From positions 65,995,277 to 66,059,276 of the forward strand of contig OX031056.1 in NCBI GenBank assembly GCA_943736015.1: a DNA stretch of 64,000 bases, written 5' to 3'. A program made the translations under genes and the position numbers. Positions 41,196 to 52,479 of this stretch are shown here, piece after piece. Below the pieces are notes generated by a model. The model had not been told where the DNA came from, made no database searches, and worked only from the letters and a program-made list of their open reading frames with translations. How positions within the stretch are numbered: position 1 is the stretch's first letter; each line of letters opens with the position of its first letter. The stretch comes from Tridacna crocea. Lineage: Eukaryota > Mollusca > Bivalvia > Cardiida > Cardiidae.

Positions 41196-41379
41196 GACAA
41201 CGGTAGAGAGTAGGAGTAGTTCTGCATTTCCATTGGTTCCTAAGATCATGTGACTGGACGAGTTCATTTGCGTTAAAAATAGATGGATTCTGCACAAGAA
41301 CATTAATTGTTTCACAAAATGTTGCGCAGCAGACCGTTAATAATTCTTTCACGATTCTTTATCGGTTTAAAAACAAGTA

Positions 41380-43270
41380 AACAACCTCAAAAATGGTGAA
41401 GAAAACCCCACACAACAATTTCACATACATTCACACCTATTTTACCAAAGTAAACCTGGCGAATATGATGAAAGATTTTAACCGGAAGTACCTACACTCT
41501 CCATGAACATCTCTTCCGAACTATATTAAATATAAGGTCGCCGGCTTCTGCCGGGCGACCAATAATTCAGTGAACAACCCAGTTTTTTTTCTGTTGTAAA
41601 TAATTTACAATTGTGCCTTTGTGATAATGAATATGTCCATAAAGACTGAGCTGTTTAACGGTTCAAACCTTTTATAACAATCATTTCGTCCACAAGGGTA
41701 CGAATTAGCCTGATGTCTCTGTAAGACATCATCTCTAAAAATAGCGCATTACGTACAGTTATGTAAAAATAGCTGTCGCGAACTAAACAAGTCTGCGGAC
41801 AGGCTGAGAAATCTTCAAATACAAGCATCTCTTCTGCTTCTATTTGTGGACAATTCTCAGTGAAAATTGTTTGATAATTACCTATTAGAAGTACACTCTA
41901 GCTCTTACAATCTTACAATCCTAACTGCAAGCCTTATTTCAATTCAACGCTCGACCTATGATCGGACAGAGAAAGGCGATGCCGAGTTACCATATTGCTT
42001 TTTTTCTCAACAGTAGGCTAATTTTTTTAACGAATTTATAACGACATGGAATGGTTGCATTGCCTTCTCAGACATTCTTACACGTTGCTTCTTCCCAGCT
42101 TTTTAATCTAGATTTTAGATACTTTGCACACCCATATTCTAGGTGCACCAGAGATCGTACATAGCGTATGCAATGTACACGGTTCTAGGCTGTACCAAGT
42201 TATCGCTTTGCAGGTGTTTTCTGGAATGTTGCTTTGCGACAAATATAGATCTTGTAATCACGTGACGTATAAACGTCATTTGCACCACGGAAATCTTTAT
42301 GAATTTACATATTTATGAATCAGTCGCTGAACCGGCCTTTACTTTCAGCGTGCACTGACCTATGTAGAGAGAGTGCTTTGAAGTTTATTATATTTAATTG
42401 GTTTTCGCTCAGAAAGACTGCCAAATTTGTTAAAGTCTGCTGTTTTTTTTTTTCAGTGAGCGATTAACTTAGATCTAGTATTTATTAAACAACATATTAT
42501 TAGTGCGGGTGTTAGAACGCAAGGTGCTTTTGTAACTGAAAAAAAAAATCTGAATTTACACTACACAGTTCTAACAACCAGCAATTGACTGAGAAATTGA
42601 CTTTTTACTCCGCTATATATCAAATATAATAGAACAGATCAGTGTTTACCCGCTCGAACGACAAGTTCTTTATTGGAGGGTTTGTAATCTTGTGAAGGGT
42701 TTTTGTAAAGGGTAATAAAGCGAATCGCAAACATTCAATTTACACCAAAGCAACATACATGTAGGCAATTTTCGATTGGTGTGGAAGCACTATAATCCCT
42801 GGGACGTTATAAAATGCAGACAAATATTAAAGGCTGATGATCATGCTGTTGGGTTATAGATTTTATTGAGTTGTAGCAGCCACATTCATAGAGTCCATTG
42901 CTGGTCAAAACCTCAACCTGGACAACAACAAAAACAAATTATTTCCAAAGGACAGCTAGATCACTGAGTCAAATATTTGTTTGTGCTCCAAAGGCTACAG
43001 TTCAGTCCAATGATCATGAAATTGCCCGGCTGTTTGTCTCAATAATTTCTTTGACAAAACTGAATATAGGTCACCAGGGGATAAAAGAAAAAGCCTAAAG
43101 GTTGTCATTGGGTCAAATCGGACGAAACCGTAATAGAGCTGCAGAATCCATTTATGTTCAGTGTAATACTTATGAAACTTTGTCAGACTGCTAAGATTAG
43201 ATATGAGCGAGTTGCAAAAGGGCATTTTGTCTAATAGTATGTCACTAGATCCTATACTAGAAGATAATCT
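41380..43270. other. Sparse unassigned DNA
   Basis: Apart from the GTCGCC hairpin at 41534-41562 nothing is recognised. Open frames here (for example 42898-43098) are short and have no recognisable motif. Confidence 0.45.
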
Positions 43271-43470
43271 GGACCCGTATTCATCAACCATTCTTGAGAA
43301 CGTTCTTGGTCTTATTCTTCAAGATTTTCTGGTCGTGAAAGTAACAGGACCTCTGATTAGCTAAACCATTTGGTTTAGCCAATCAGAAGTCCTGTTACTT
43401 TCACATTGACAAAATCCTGAAGAATAAGACTAAGAATATTCTCAAGAATGGTTGGTGAATACAGACCCAG
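43271..43470. mobile_element. Family H foldback, copy H3 (200 bp)
   Basis: CTGGACCCGTATTCATCAAC ... CTCTGATTAGCTAAACCA, centre TTTGGTTTAGCC, mirrored to GGTTGGTGAATACAGACCC. Near-perfect arms, no spacer. Confidence 0.9.
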
Positions 43471-44817
43471 GTCTTTATTTGTAAAGGGTTGTTGTCTGTG
43501 AGTAAAAAACGTTGGACTTATTAAAGCTGGTCCTGGTGCCTAAATTTTAATTTCCACCACATTTTTTTAAATGTAAATTTTAATACGGATATTTTGAATT
43601 TTAGGATGACAACTCAGAAATATGCTTGCATATCATACTGTCTTGTGGTTAAGTTATTTTGTATCTGGAATGCTTTTAATAGATTTCAACAAAAAAAGGT
43701 GAAAACTTCTAACCCATTACCCTACAGGCGACTCTCAGGACTATCAGTCCTTTGATTTACTTATTGAGGAGGTTAAGGGGTGATGGGACAGGAATTGTGG
43801 AGGCTCATATTACAACATCTTGACAGGACCCAAAGTTCCCAGGAACCGTCTCATATATCCCGGCCTATTAATCTAATTGACAAGTTGACCTTTCTTTGAC
43901 CAGAAAAGTTTTATCAAATCAAAGTAGTGAAAGTACACGAGTTAGGCATTTTCCTATATAAAGTTCAAACAGAGTGCGGTGCTATGGGAGTATATTTGTT
44001 GATTCTGCCCTTGGAAACTACCTGAAAAGCGAGTTGAAATGGCATATTAAGACAAAAAAATTGCATACGAAAATATTTTCGACCAGTAAAGTTTATCAAA
44101 TAAAAGTACCTGAAGTATAGTAGTTAGGCTTTTTTATCATTCACTAAAAACATTGTGTGAACTTTCGTGTGAGTTTGTCAATTCTGTCCTCGGAAACCAC
44201 CTGAAGAACAAAATTTACTGGCATTCTTAGACAAATGACTGTTTAACTCAGACTCTTTTCAAACTGAAGACTGTATCTTTGGGAGCGAAATAAAATCAGC
44301 TGTTCTAAGTAGGCGACTACTCAATACAGAGGCCAGCTCAATCCACTCAGGTAATTGCTGAATACAAGGATATCCCAACGACAATGATTTTAATTGTCTT
44401 TTTTCCTCTAGAGCAAATCTAAATCTGTCAATTCATTTCACATGCTTACTAAACTTATTGACACAGAAACTTTGCAAACATTTCTATAAATTTGGCTAAA
44501 AGTCAAAGAAAACTAAGATAAAGTATTTGAATACATTTTAAAAGATTGTGACATAAGGAATCATTGCCCTTTTTCTCAAAAAAAAAATCCAAAAAGGGTC
44601 AGCTTCAAGACGAAAAACTGCACGATATGTATATTGCTATTTGTTAATATTAAAATGCTTTACAAAATACAAAATAAATATATTTAGTTAACATTGTGGA
44701 AGTACATCCTGTGGACGGTAATGCGTCCCCAGAGTATTCCTTTAGAACTAGTACAAGTAAGTTTGAGCCAAGCTATAAAGATCGTTAGAGAATTATCGTC
44801 AAATAATCATTTGAAGA
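43471..44817. other. Sparse DNA with a ~180-bp tandem duplication
   Basis: Two diverged units begin near 43899 and 44078: GACCAGAAAAGTTTTATCAA / GACCAGTAAAGTTTATCAAA, GAGTTAGGCATTTTCC / TAGTTAGGCTTTTTTA and TTGGAAACTACCTGAA / TCGGAAACCACCTGAA. The rest is unassigned. Confidence 0.6.
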
Positions 44818-44823
44818 TTTTAA

Positions 44824-45855
44824 GGCCCGGTGGTAGGGAAAAAGGGGGGGGGGCTAATTTCGACAACGCTCGTCACCGCGCACAAAATGGGAAAAAAATC
44901 GAAAACACGGGCGTTGGCTTACCGGTGCACCGCTGAAGCCGGCATTGCTTTAGCGTTGGTTTAGCGGTAGCGAGCGTCGATTAAGCGGTGACGCGAGCGT
45001 TGGTATAACGGCGTTCTGTGCATGCGGGCTTTGGCTCGGCGGGGCTATAAAGTTGGTTTAGCGGCATACCGCTTGTGACTACGGAGTTAAACGGATCGTT
45101 TTCAGTATCCATTGCCTGACCCACACAACTCTGTCTCTCCTGTTTATCTCTCTTCTCCTTCTGTCAACAGATCGTTGCAATCTGAGGAGGTTCTGATTTT
45201 GCTGCTCTCAGCATCCATGGTGATACAGTTTTACTCTAACTTTGAGGAATTTCGATATTTCTGAACTCAATGGCAGCCCGATTCCAAATGAGCTCCTGGT
45301 CCATTTCTCCCCGTATTTATAGCCAAATTCTGGTCCCGCTCAGACACCTCTATACCAACGCCAAAACAAAATTCATAGCCGCCATGGCTCGCTGCTTCAA
45401 CGCCCGACACCGTTCCAGCAATCCCGTGTCCGCTCGTAAAACGCTTACAACCGCTCCACCGAAGTTTGTGCAACGTTTAATGGCCACCCGGGAAACGCTG
45501 GTGAAGTAGCGGTGGTCCAGCATTCAAGATTTCTGCGTTGGCCTAGCGGACTCAAGCGTCCACGAACTTGCGTCTAGCGGTGCCAAACTTTGAATGGGCG
45601 TTGGTCGAGCGTGGGTGAACTTTGCCGGGGCGGAAAATTGTCCCCTCCCCAACGCTCGCAATATTTTGTGCAGCTCAAAACTTGCGGAGCGGTAGGAGGG
45701 CCCCTCGAGAAACATCAGCGGTGGCCGAGCGTATACGGCGTTGCTTTAACGGGGGCCAACTTTTGTTAAACGGTGGAGAACGGTTACGAGCTGTGATGAA
45801 TTTTTTTCACCGCTCCAGGAAAGCTCCAGCAAAGTTCAAGAGGTGTGACCGGGCC
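44824..45855. mobile_element. Element V: GC-rich DNA transposon derivative
   Basis: 1032 bp with ends GGCCCGGTGG and TGACCGGGCC, flanked by TTTAA (44819-44823 and 45856-45860). Both subterminal regions carry many variants of GCGTTGGTTTAGCGG in either orientation (e.g. ~44904, 44955, 45018, 45535, 45600). Open frames are short and show no transposase motif. A PIF/Harbinger- or Kolobok-like origin is possible from the ends; unproven. Confidence 0.8.
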
Positions 45856-45882
45856 TTTAAACGTTGAATTCTACATAACAGT

Positions 45883-46104
45883 TAGACTGGTGTCAGTCCG
45901 TTAAATAGAGCCTTTTCATTAAACAAAATCATCAAGTAAAACTGCAAAACAAATATATACGCTGTGTTCTCAATGTTTTCGGAATGTCTGATTTAACGTA
46001 TTTCAGAAGAAGGGCAAATAACAACACATATTTCTGTGACTTTGCTGCAGTTGTGTACCTTGTTTATTAGAATGACTTAAATGCAGGGCTTGAATGCCAG
46101 GCTA
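45883..46104 (-). mobile_element. Family L MITE, copy L2, 9-bp target duplication
   Basis: 222 bp, ends TAGACTGGTGTCAGTCC and CTTGAATGCCAGGCTA. Perfect duplication CATAACAGT at 45874-45882 and 46105-46113. Reverse complement of L1 over its whole length. Confidence 0.92.
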
Positions 46105-46162
46105 CATAACAGTGTATACAGTTAGTATCACGTTAGTGTTGTTCAACAGCGGACTTTGCTGG

Positions 46163-46437
46163 TGTAATGCAGAGATATGACTCTCTCCTACAAAATAACA
46201 CATGAGTCGTTTCAAAACGAAGAGGAATGACCCGGGTCATTATTCTACGTAGAGAAATGACCCCAGACCGTATACCCTACAAAATGACACACAGGTCATT
46301 ATTCTACGTAGAGAAATGACCCCAGACCTTAGTCTGGGGTCAATTCTCCACGTAGAATAATGACCCAGATCGTTCCGCTACGTAGTGAAATGACCCACGT
46401 GTCATTTTGTAGGGGAGGGTCATTTCTCTGCATTACA
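46163..46437. mobile_element. Family J element, copy J2
   Basis: 275 bp, ends TGTAATGCAGAGATATGAC and GTCATTTCTCTGCATTACA. Modules GACCCGGGTCATTATTCTAC and CCCCAGACCTTAGTCTGGGG form nested palindromes. Followed by a C-family end (GCAGATGCATTTAGCCCCC). Confidence 0.85.
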
Positions 46438-46499
46438 CATGGATCGACACCTAGAGCAGATGCATTTAGCCCCCTTTTCAAAGAGCATATTTCATATAT

Positions 46500-46904
46500 A
46501 TTGATGCAAGCAAGATTTCGGTATTGAAATTTTGACTGCTAAGAATGGAGCGTAAATGGGAAAAAAACTTACATTGGTGAAAGGTGTGGACAGACGGAAG
46601 TACTCGAGTAGTTGAATGCTTCCCAAAACTTTGCCGAAAGAAAAAAAATCAAACCTTAATAGAACTTTAAAAGATAAAGTAGAATTCGCCCGACAGAAAT
46701 GCATTTGATTATTCGTAAACTTACTTTGATTAATTGAATGCTACACTAATTGTGCTATAAAAGCCTCGAATTCCATCGAAAATGAGAAAATGTGGGAGAA
46801 GAATCCATTTGCAATTGTGACAAAGCAGACACTTATTTGAGAGAAAAAATGAATCTATTCCATTATGTAATACTGGTGAAAAAAAATGCATTAATGCAAG
46901 AGGG
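46500..46904. other. Unassigned DNA
   Basis: No recognised family or gene. Confidence 0.4.
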
Positions 46905-47114
46905 ACCTTATCAAAGCTGCAAAGCGCTACTCACTGACCTTTTGCGGACAGTGTAGATCAAGATCAGACTGCACAGAACGTGCAGTCTGATCTTAGATAT
47001 ACACTGTCCGATCAGGAGATATTATTACCCAAAGCATGACTTTGAAATGGCAAATTTTGGGATTTTTTACTCTCGAATTGAAAATTTCATTTTAGTTATA
47101 TAACAGAATAATGG
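46905..47114 (+). mobile_element. Family B MITE, copy B15
   Basis: AGCTGCAAAGCGCTACTCAC, hairpin GATCAGACTGCAC, AGAAC, GTGCAGTCTGATC, tail GAATTGAAAATTTCATTTTA, TTAA at 47115-47118. Confidence 0.88.
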
Positions 47115-47164
47115 TTAAATCAGACAATATCGATCTGGTTTTGTATCAAACCATTCGGCTTGCA

Positions 47165-47405
47165 ACACGCGAAAAGCGACATTCGGACACTTTGCGTAAA
47201 GTGTCGCCTCGGATCAGCCTGCGCAGTCCCCTCAGGCTAATCCGAGCCTGCACTTTCGTTTTTTATGTGATTTTCTGTTTTGTGCAAGTCCACTTTATCA
47301 CAAAATCTAATGTAGTCGTAAAGTGCCGTCTCGGATTAGCCTGCGCGGATTGCGCAGGCTGATCCGAGACGACATTTTACGCAAATGTCCGAATTCCCCT
47401 TTTTA
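47165..47405. mobile_element. Family C' dimeric palindrome, copy 1
   Basis: Two hairpins in a row: CGGATCAGCCTGCGCAGTCC / CTCAGGCTAATCCGAG and CGGATTAGCCTGCGCGGATT / GCGCAGGCTGATCCGAG, separated by TTTATCACAAAATCTAATG. Outer ends CACTTTGCGTAAAG and CATTTTACGCAAATG. Confidence 0.85.
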
Positions 47406-47448
47406 CGTGTTACAAGCCATTTTGTAGCTAGTCTTGGTTACTTTGACA

Positions 47449-47638
47449 GAGTCCCAGATAGAGGGAGTTATTTTGATTTTAAAATTGAAAATATTAATAA
47501 TTCTCCACTAAACCCTATGTTGACGGTACTCATTAGAATCGTTTCGTTGAGACGATTCCAATGAGTACCAACAACACAGGATTTCAAGGAGAAACAATGG
47601 ACTTAGAATACCATCACTCCCTCTTATCGGGAGCTCTG
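47449..47638. mobile_element. Family I foldback, copy I2
   Basis: AGAGTCCCAGATAGAGGGAG to CCCTCTTATCGGGAGCTCT; inner AAACCCTATGTTGACGGTAC / GTACCAACAACACAGGATTT. Inverted relative to I1. Confidence 0.85.
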
Positions 47639-47845
47639 CTTCAATATATCTGTAAAAAGGTTCGATATGCGTACTCACAAACCATTATGAATTCCGTTGT
47701 TATGTACTCGAGGGTTTTCCAGATTTCAAAGAAACGCAATTTCTGATAAGCTGAGTAAAGTCGTTTAGCCAATCAAAACTATTTTTCCCTTAGATACAGA
47801 ATAAAACTACGCATGTAATTTTTCAACACCCAGTACTGAAGTCGG

Positions 47846-47960
47846 AAGCGTACAGAACTGTAGAACAAGCGGTCACTGGTTTGAACCGCGGACTCGGCCG
47901 ATTTCTTTCCGAGGATTGATGATAGTCATTGTGACAGGATTCATTCCTCGGTAACTGCTG
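47846..47960 (+). mobile_element. SINE S3 fragment
   Basis: GGTCACTGGTTTGAACCGC (B-box-like) then GGCCGATTTCTTTCCGAGGA and TTGATGATAGTCATTGTGA, as in 26430-26500. Confidence 0.65.
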
Positions 47961-47984
47961 ACCATTGTTTCGACCGTGTCATGG

Positions 47985-48542
47985 TTAAAGGTTGGTATTT
48001 AGATTTTTCATATCTCACTATATTAAAAAAAATACATAGATCACTTAAATTTACATGAAAAACAAAAAAAAAACATATCAATAATTCAGAATAATAAAAT
48101 CCCAATGAAAAAAATGATGGTGTTCCCTTAAAATGCTACGTAGCTTCTTAAGGTATTTTTAGATTTCGTGCCAGAAATCACAAAAAGCATTGTGGGAACG
48201 TCAAGTGACGGGCACGTGACAAATGACGCTTAAATTGCATAACATAACAAACATGTAATTATTTTCCATATTGTCTTCCTCGTATGCTATGTTTGAAGTT
48301 TTGTCTGTGTATTTCCGGTACGTAAATGAGTGAGTTGCTCATGTAAAAATAGAACGTGTTTCCCATCGGTGTCGACCTGGGCCGTAGTAAATCTCTAATT
48401 TCTCTTGCTGTCAAATGGATTTCGACTACTGGGGTTTTATGAATGAAAATTATAAGGCTTTGGGAGTACGGTATAAGGATGATTTTTTTTTTATGTATCT
48501 TTGTAAAATTTTCGTCCGAAAATCTGAAGGGGCAGCTTTAAG
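47985..48542 (-). mobile_element. Family G repeat, copy G4
   Basis: TTAAAGGTTGGTATTTAGAT to TGAAGGGGCAGCTTTAAG; TGGTGTTCCCTTAAAATGCT and TGTATTTCCGGTACGTAAAT. Confidence 0.85.
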
Positions 48543-48726
48543 TGAGAAAACAACCCATGTCAGTCAAGAACGTTATTCACAGAATGATTGATAAGAATGG
48601 GCCAAGATTTCTAATGTTCCGATTACCGTAATTCTTCCTTGCTATGGCAAGACGTCCAAATAGCCTGCAATTTTCTCAATTATTTTCGCCATGTCCATGT
48701 AACAAGAATCTATACATTTACTGTAA

Positions 48727-48960
48727 ATCTTTAACCACACAACCCCGAGTTTTAAAGACCGATGAAGAAGGGTCCTCTTGAAAACACTGTGGAAAAAGGA
48801 GAAAATGATGGTAACCAGCATTTTCTCCTTTTTCCACAATGTTTTCTACAATGTTAACTACCCCATAGAAGAAACATGTGGACATTTTGGCCACAGTTGG
48901 CTTGTCGTCTGCCAATGCTTTCAGTTTGGACAAGTCTTAAATTTTGCCGTCTGGTAGAGA
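48727..48960 (-). mobile_element. Family A MITE, copy A22
   Basis: ACCACACAACCCCGAGTTTT; hairpin GGAGAAAATGATGGTAACC / AGCATTTTCTCC; TTGTCGTCTGCCAATGC; right end TTTGCCGTCTGGTAGAGA. Confidence 0.85.
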
Positions 48961-48995
48961 AATAATTGACAGTACGATAGGTCAACCAATTGTAA

Positions 48996-49159
48996 CTATT
49001 TACCACAGGACAAAATGTTACACGTGTCCGTTTTGAAAGCATTTGCAGACGACATATTCGAAAATGGCGGGATTTGTCTTTGAGTGGATGACAAGCACTA
49101 TGGAAAAAAGGAGAAAATGTTGGTCACCAGCATTTTCTCCTTTTCCAAAGACGTTCTGT
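48996..49159 (+). mobile_element. Family A MITE, copy A23 (3' truncated)
   Basis: TATTTACCACAGGACAAAAT, GAAAGCATTTGCAGACGAC, hairpin GGAGAAAATGTTGGTCACC / AGCATTTTCTCC. Confidence 0.8.
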
Positions 49160-49405
49160 GGACTTTTGGTACAGGATTAATTCCGAATTTGGACAATGTC
49201 GTCCAAGTTGCCATCAAGACAGGGTCTTTGAGCCATTGTGTACTCGTATCTCACATAACGTCGCTCAGTGTTGCCCCAAAATCAGATTGCACGTTTGGTG
49301 TTGTCTGATCTGCGACGTTCAAAGCCCGCAAAAAAAAGAATGACCTCACTCCGCTTCTGATACTTTTTAACGGATAAACAATTACGTTATCACTATTTCG
49401 AAAAA

Positions 49406-49629
49406 ACTATTTCCCAAACAAGCCCTGGTTTTTACGTGTCTGCGGTACAAGTCTTTAGAGAACACTGTGAAGAAAAAAGGAGAAATTGCTCGTAACGAGC
49501 AATTTCTCCTTTTCCCACAGTGTTTCCTAGCCTTTCGGAAAACTTTCTGTCATTCTCATCAAATTCAAAATTGTCACCTGCAAACACTTTGAGTATGGGA
49601 CAGTCTAAAATTTGTCATTTGGGAAAGGG
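49406..49629 (-). mobile_element. Family A MITE, copy A24 (GCTCGT hairpin variant)
   Basis: TATTTCCCAAACAAGCCC; hairpin GGAGAAATTGCTCGTAACG / AGCAATTTCTCC; end TTTGGGAAAGGG before TTAA (49630-49633). Confidence 0.9.
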
Positions 49630-49633
49630 TTAA

Positions 49634-50480
49634 GTTCATGCAAATAACACCCATTTTGTTCGACGAGCGAAACTAGGCCAAGTTACGTGTCCTTATGTAA
49701 TGTGATCTAGACATGAGATCTTACCGTCAAGACTGAAGTAAAATTGGTATAAAAAACGAGATTGTTCCGCCAATAACTTGAACAACGTTCGATTGTTTTC
49801 GTAGAATCTGCAAAATTATCCACACGCAAGGAGCGTTATACCCTGTGTTTATGGGACTAATATTAAAGTTGGTGTTTTGGGGGCTATATTAGACAAGAAC
49901 ATTGCCGGTTAACGTCGAAATCATTAACACTCATGTATAGTGCTTTTGTGATGCCACAGATTTATATTTTATACAGAAATAAATCTAAATCTATCTAAAT
50001 CTAACAAAGCAATCCAATGATTTCACGACCCTAAACAAAAGAGCTTTGAAATTCCTGATACACAGCGCTTTTCCCTTTAATTACAATACTTTAATATATT
50101 CTACTTCCCTGGACTGCACTATAAAATATTCTACATCCCTGGCCAGTACTATGCATAAAAGGGCATTAGTGTACCGCAACTGTCAAAAATGTCCGTTTTT
50201 TTACACGAAAAGACTTATGAAAACATGTTCCTTATCTTATCAGAAAGTGAACACCTTAGAATGATCTCCAGTCGTAAAAAGAGGTCCATCGAGCACGCGA
50301 TATCACATTATCAACATACTAGTTCTCAATGGGAAGCCTGTGCCAAGCAGCGCTGTACAAGAAGTGCTATTTAACCGTTGCCAAACTTATAAATTCGGCT
50401 TTTTCTACCGCCAAAAATACAGTTCCACTGTACATGCAAGGTCAAGTGCATAGAGAGTTTGTTTATTTTCTGTTTAGATA
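49634..50480. other. Unassigned DNA with small direct repeats
   Basis: TATTCTACTTCCCTGGAC / TATTCTACATCCCTGGCC (50098-50145) and a TAAATCTAAATCTATCTAAA stretch (49980-49999). No gene recognised. Confidence 0.45.
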
Positions 50481-50483
50481 TAA

Positions 50484-50826
50484 GCGCATTATCTCCCGCT
50501 AGATGGCACTCCACAACTATCTAATTTGGGCATTATGGATACAAAACCGGGCTACTTTTCTACGTGACGACCATTAGTTTGAGTTTCAAACTAAAATAAA
50601 CGTTTACTTAATAAAACGCTACATAGTGCGTTTCACTCAGCCATGATCAGTAGTTTAGAGAAATCTGGAGCTAAAACAGGCCTGATTTCTCCTCAAACGT
50701 ATTGATAAAAGCCATTTTCTCCATTGCTACTTTTTAGAGCGTATATCACTACAATTCCCCAATATGGAGGGGGGGAAATGCGTCATAGAAGACATGTCGA
50801 ATCTTCGAAGAATATGACATGCGTAT
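50484..50826 (-). repeat. Family R repeat, copy R3
   Basis: GCATTATCTCCCGCTAGATG to TCTTCGAAGAATATGACATG; the reverse of R1 and R4 over its whole length. Confidence 0.85.
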
Positions 50827-51179
50827 ACAATGGATATTTAAGCGTTAGAATGCGTATTTTTTACAGCAGTCACTATGTCTCAAACGCTACAAATACCGCC
50901 ACTACTAGAAAAAAGAACAGGAAAAAAATTTAAAGAATTTCGGGGTCCTTCCAAGAATCCCAAAATGTCACATATGTAAATCAGGTGTACTTCTGCGAAG
51001 ACTATCTATTTTGGGTGGCTATAAGAGAGAGATCACGGTGTTATTATTGTCTCTCTAACTATGAGGAACCGCCTACCATAGCGAATCCAGCGAGAAACTC
51101 CAATAACAATTTTTTAAGCAAATCCTTGCGCAATTATGACATAAGCGACGCTCTCGAACTAAAGGGGGCTGTTGTGAGC
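50827..51179. other. Unassigned DNA
   Basis: Open frames at 50724-50933 and 50985-51191 lack recognisable motifs. Confidence 0.4.
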
Positions 51180-51437
51180 CAAGCTATATGAAAAGGGGAC
51201 TTAATGCCTGTGCGAAAAGTATCGACCCAGGTCAGCCTGCGCAGCCCGCGCAGGCTGACCTGGGCCGAAACTTTCCGCAATTGGTATTTTTTCTGTGTGA
51301 CAAAAGACCCGTCTACCTCATTATTAAGTGGTTTGATTTGAAATAAAAAAGTGGCTGTCATGAATCCATAATCATTTGATGACTTGCCCGGCATCATGTA
51401 TCACGGAAATGCATGAAGCCCCCTTTTGCCAGGACAT
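51180..51437 (+). mobile_element. Family C MITE, copy C10 (nearly complete)
   Basis: ATATGAAAAGGGGACTTAAT, palindrome GACCCAGGTCAGCCTGCGCA / CGCGCAGGCTGACCTGGG, TGACAAAAGACCCGTCTACC, end GCATGAAGCCCCCTTTTGCC. Confidence 0.88.
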
Positions 51438-51454
51438 CGTTCGGATTGTTTTAA

Positions 51455-51677
51455 CCCATTACCAAACGACAATATTTTAGACTGGTCTAAATTGAAAGCA
51501 TTTGCAGACGACAAAATAAAAGTGATTGAAAGTTTGAAATATGTTTTGTAAAGGGTAGGAAACATTGTGGGAAAAGGAGAAAATGCTGGTTACCAGCATT
51601 TTCTCCTTTTCCCACGATGTTTTCAAGAGGCCCCTTCTTTATCGGTGTTTAAAACTCGGGATTGTGTGGTTAAAGGT
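51455..51677 (+). mobile_element. Family A MITE, copy A25
   Basis: TTAA 51451-51454; CCCATTACCAAACGACAATA; hairpin GGAGAAAATGCTGGTTACC plus complement; end ACTCGGGATTGTGTGGTTAA. Confidence 0.9.
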
Positions 51678-51690
51678 TCTCAGTAAATCA

Positions 51691-51915
51691 GAAAAAAAAA
51701 AAGAATTTCGTTAAAAAAGAGGAAGACTTGAAAAAGCGACATGAAGGCCAAATGAATGACATGTAAAGCATACTTGTTAGGTTTCTAAGCGGCGGCTTTT
51801 TTACTTGTTTGTTTACATGTACAAAATTGCATTGAAATTAAAAGCCAATAAATTATTTGAAAACATTGAGGCTGAACTCTCCTGGCTTCTTTTAAAAAAG
51901 AAGCCAACTTGTTGC
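51691..51915 (+). repeat. Family T repeat, copy T1
   Basis: GAATTTCGTTAAAAAAGAGG to a hairpin end TGGCTTCTTTTAAAAAAGAA and GCCAACTTG. Inverted copy T2 at 59551-59791. Shared GCGACATGAAGGCCAAATGA. Confidence 0.8.
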
Positions 51916-52251
51916 TTTCAGCACTCAAAACTCCCCACTGTCAGGTACAGTGTGTGAATTGAGAGGCTATCATTAATCCGCCTCAAAGTCAGCAAAATCC
52001 TTCGGTCAACGTTTTTTTTCTCGAGCCAGACCGCCTATGGTTTCAAATAATGGCATAGCAAAAACTGCTCGTTAGCAGAAAGTGTTTGCAAGTTTCAGGA
52101 GCATGCATGTCTTGGCCTGTGTAGATAGTATCGAAGAATTCTGCTACATAAGTCTATTATACCCTATACAGAAGTTAGGCCTTACATTGTCTGCCGTATT
52201 CGTCACTCTCTCTATGGTAATAAATACATTTTTCTTCATTCTTTTTTTGCC
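51916..52251. other. Unassigned DNA
   Basis: No recognised family or gene. Confidence 0.4.
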
Positions 52252-52255
52252 TTAA

Positions 52256-52475
52256 CTCTTTCCCAAACAAGCCCTGGTTTTTACGTGTCTGCAGTATAAG
52301 TCCTTCGAAAACACTGTGGGAAAAGGAGAAATTGCTCGTAAGGAGCAATTTCTCCTTTTCTAACAGTGTTTTCTAGCCTATCGGAAAACTTTCTGTCATT
52401 CTCATCAAATTCAAAATTGTCATCTGCAAACACTTTCAGTTTGGGACAGTCTAAAATTTGTCATTTCGGAAAGGG
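52256..52475 (-). mobile_element. Family A MITE, copy A26 (complete, TTAA both sides)
   Basis: TTAA 52252-52255 and 52476-52479. Hairpin GGAGAAATTGCTCGTAAGG / AGCAATTTCTCC. Very close to A24 throughout (TTTCTGTCATTCTCATCAAA), hence a young subgroup. Confidence 0.92.
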
Positions 52476-52479
52476 TTAA

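Noticed and set aside
44824..45855. CpG-island promoter
   Set aside because: The block has inverted ends and a flanking duplication, which a transposon explains better; no gene follows.
45267..45867. Several 60-80-codon frames that could suggest a gene
   Set aside because: They lie inside GC-rich element V, overlap on both strands and show no domain; GC-rich DNA has fewer chance stops.
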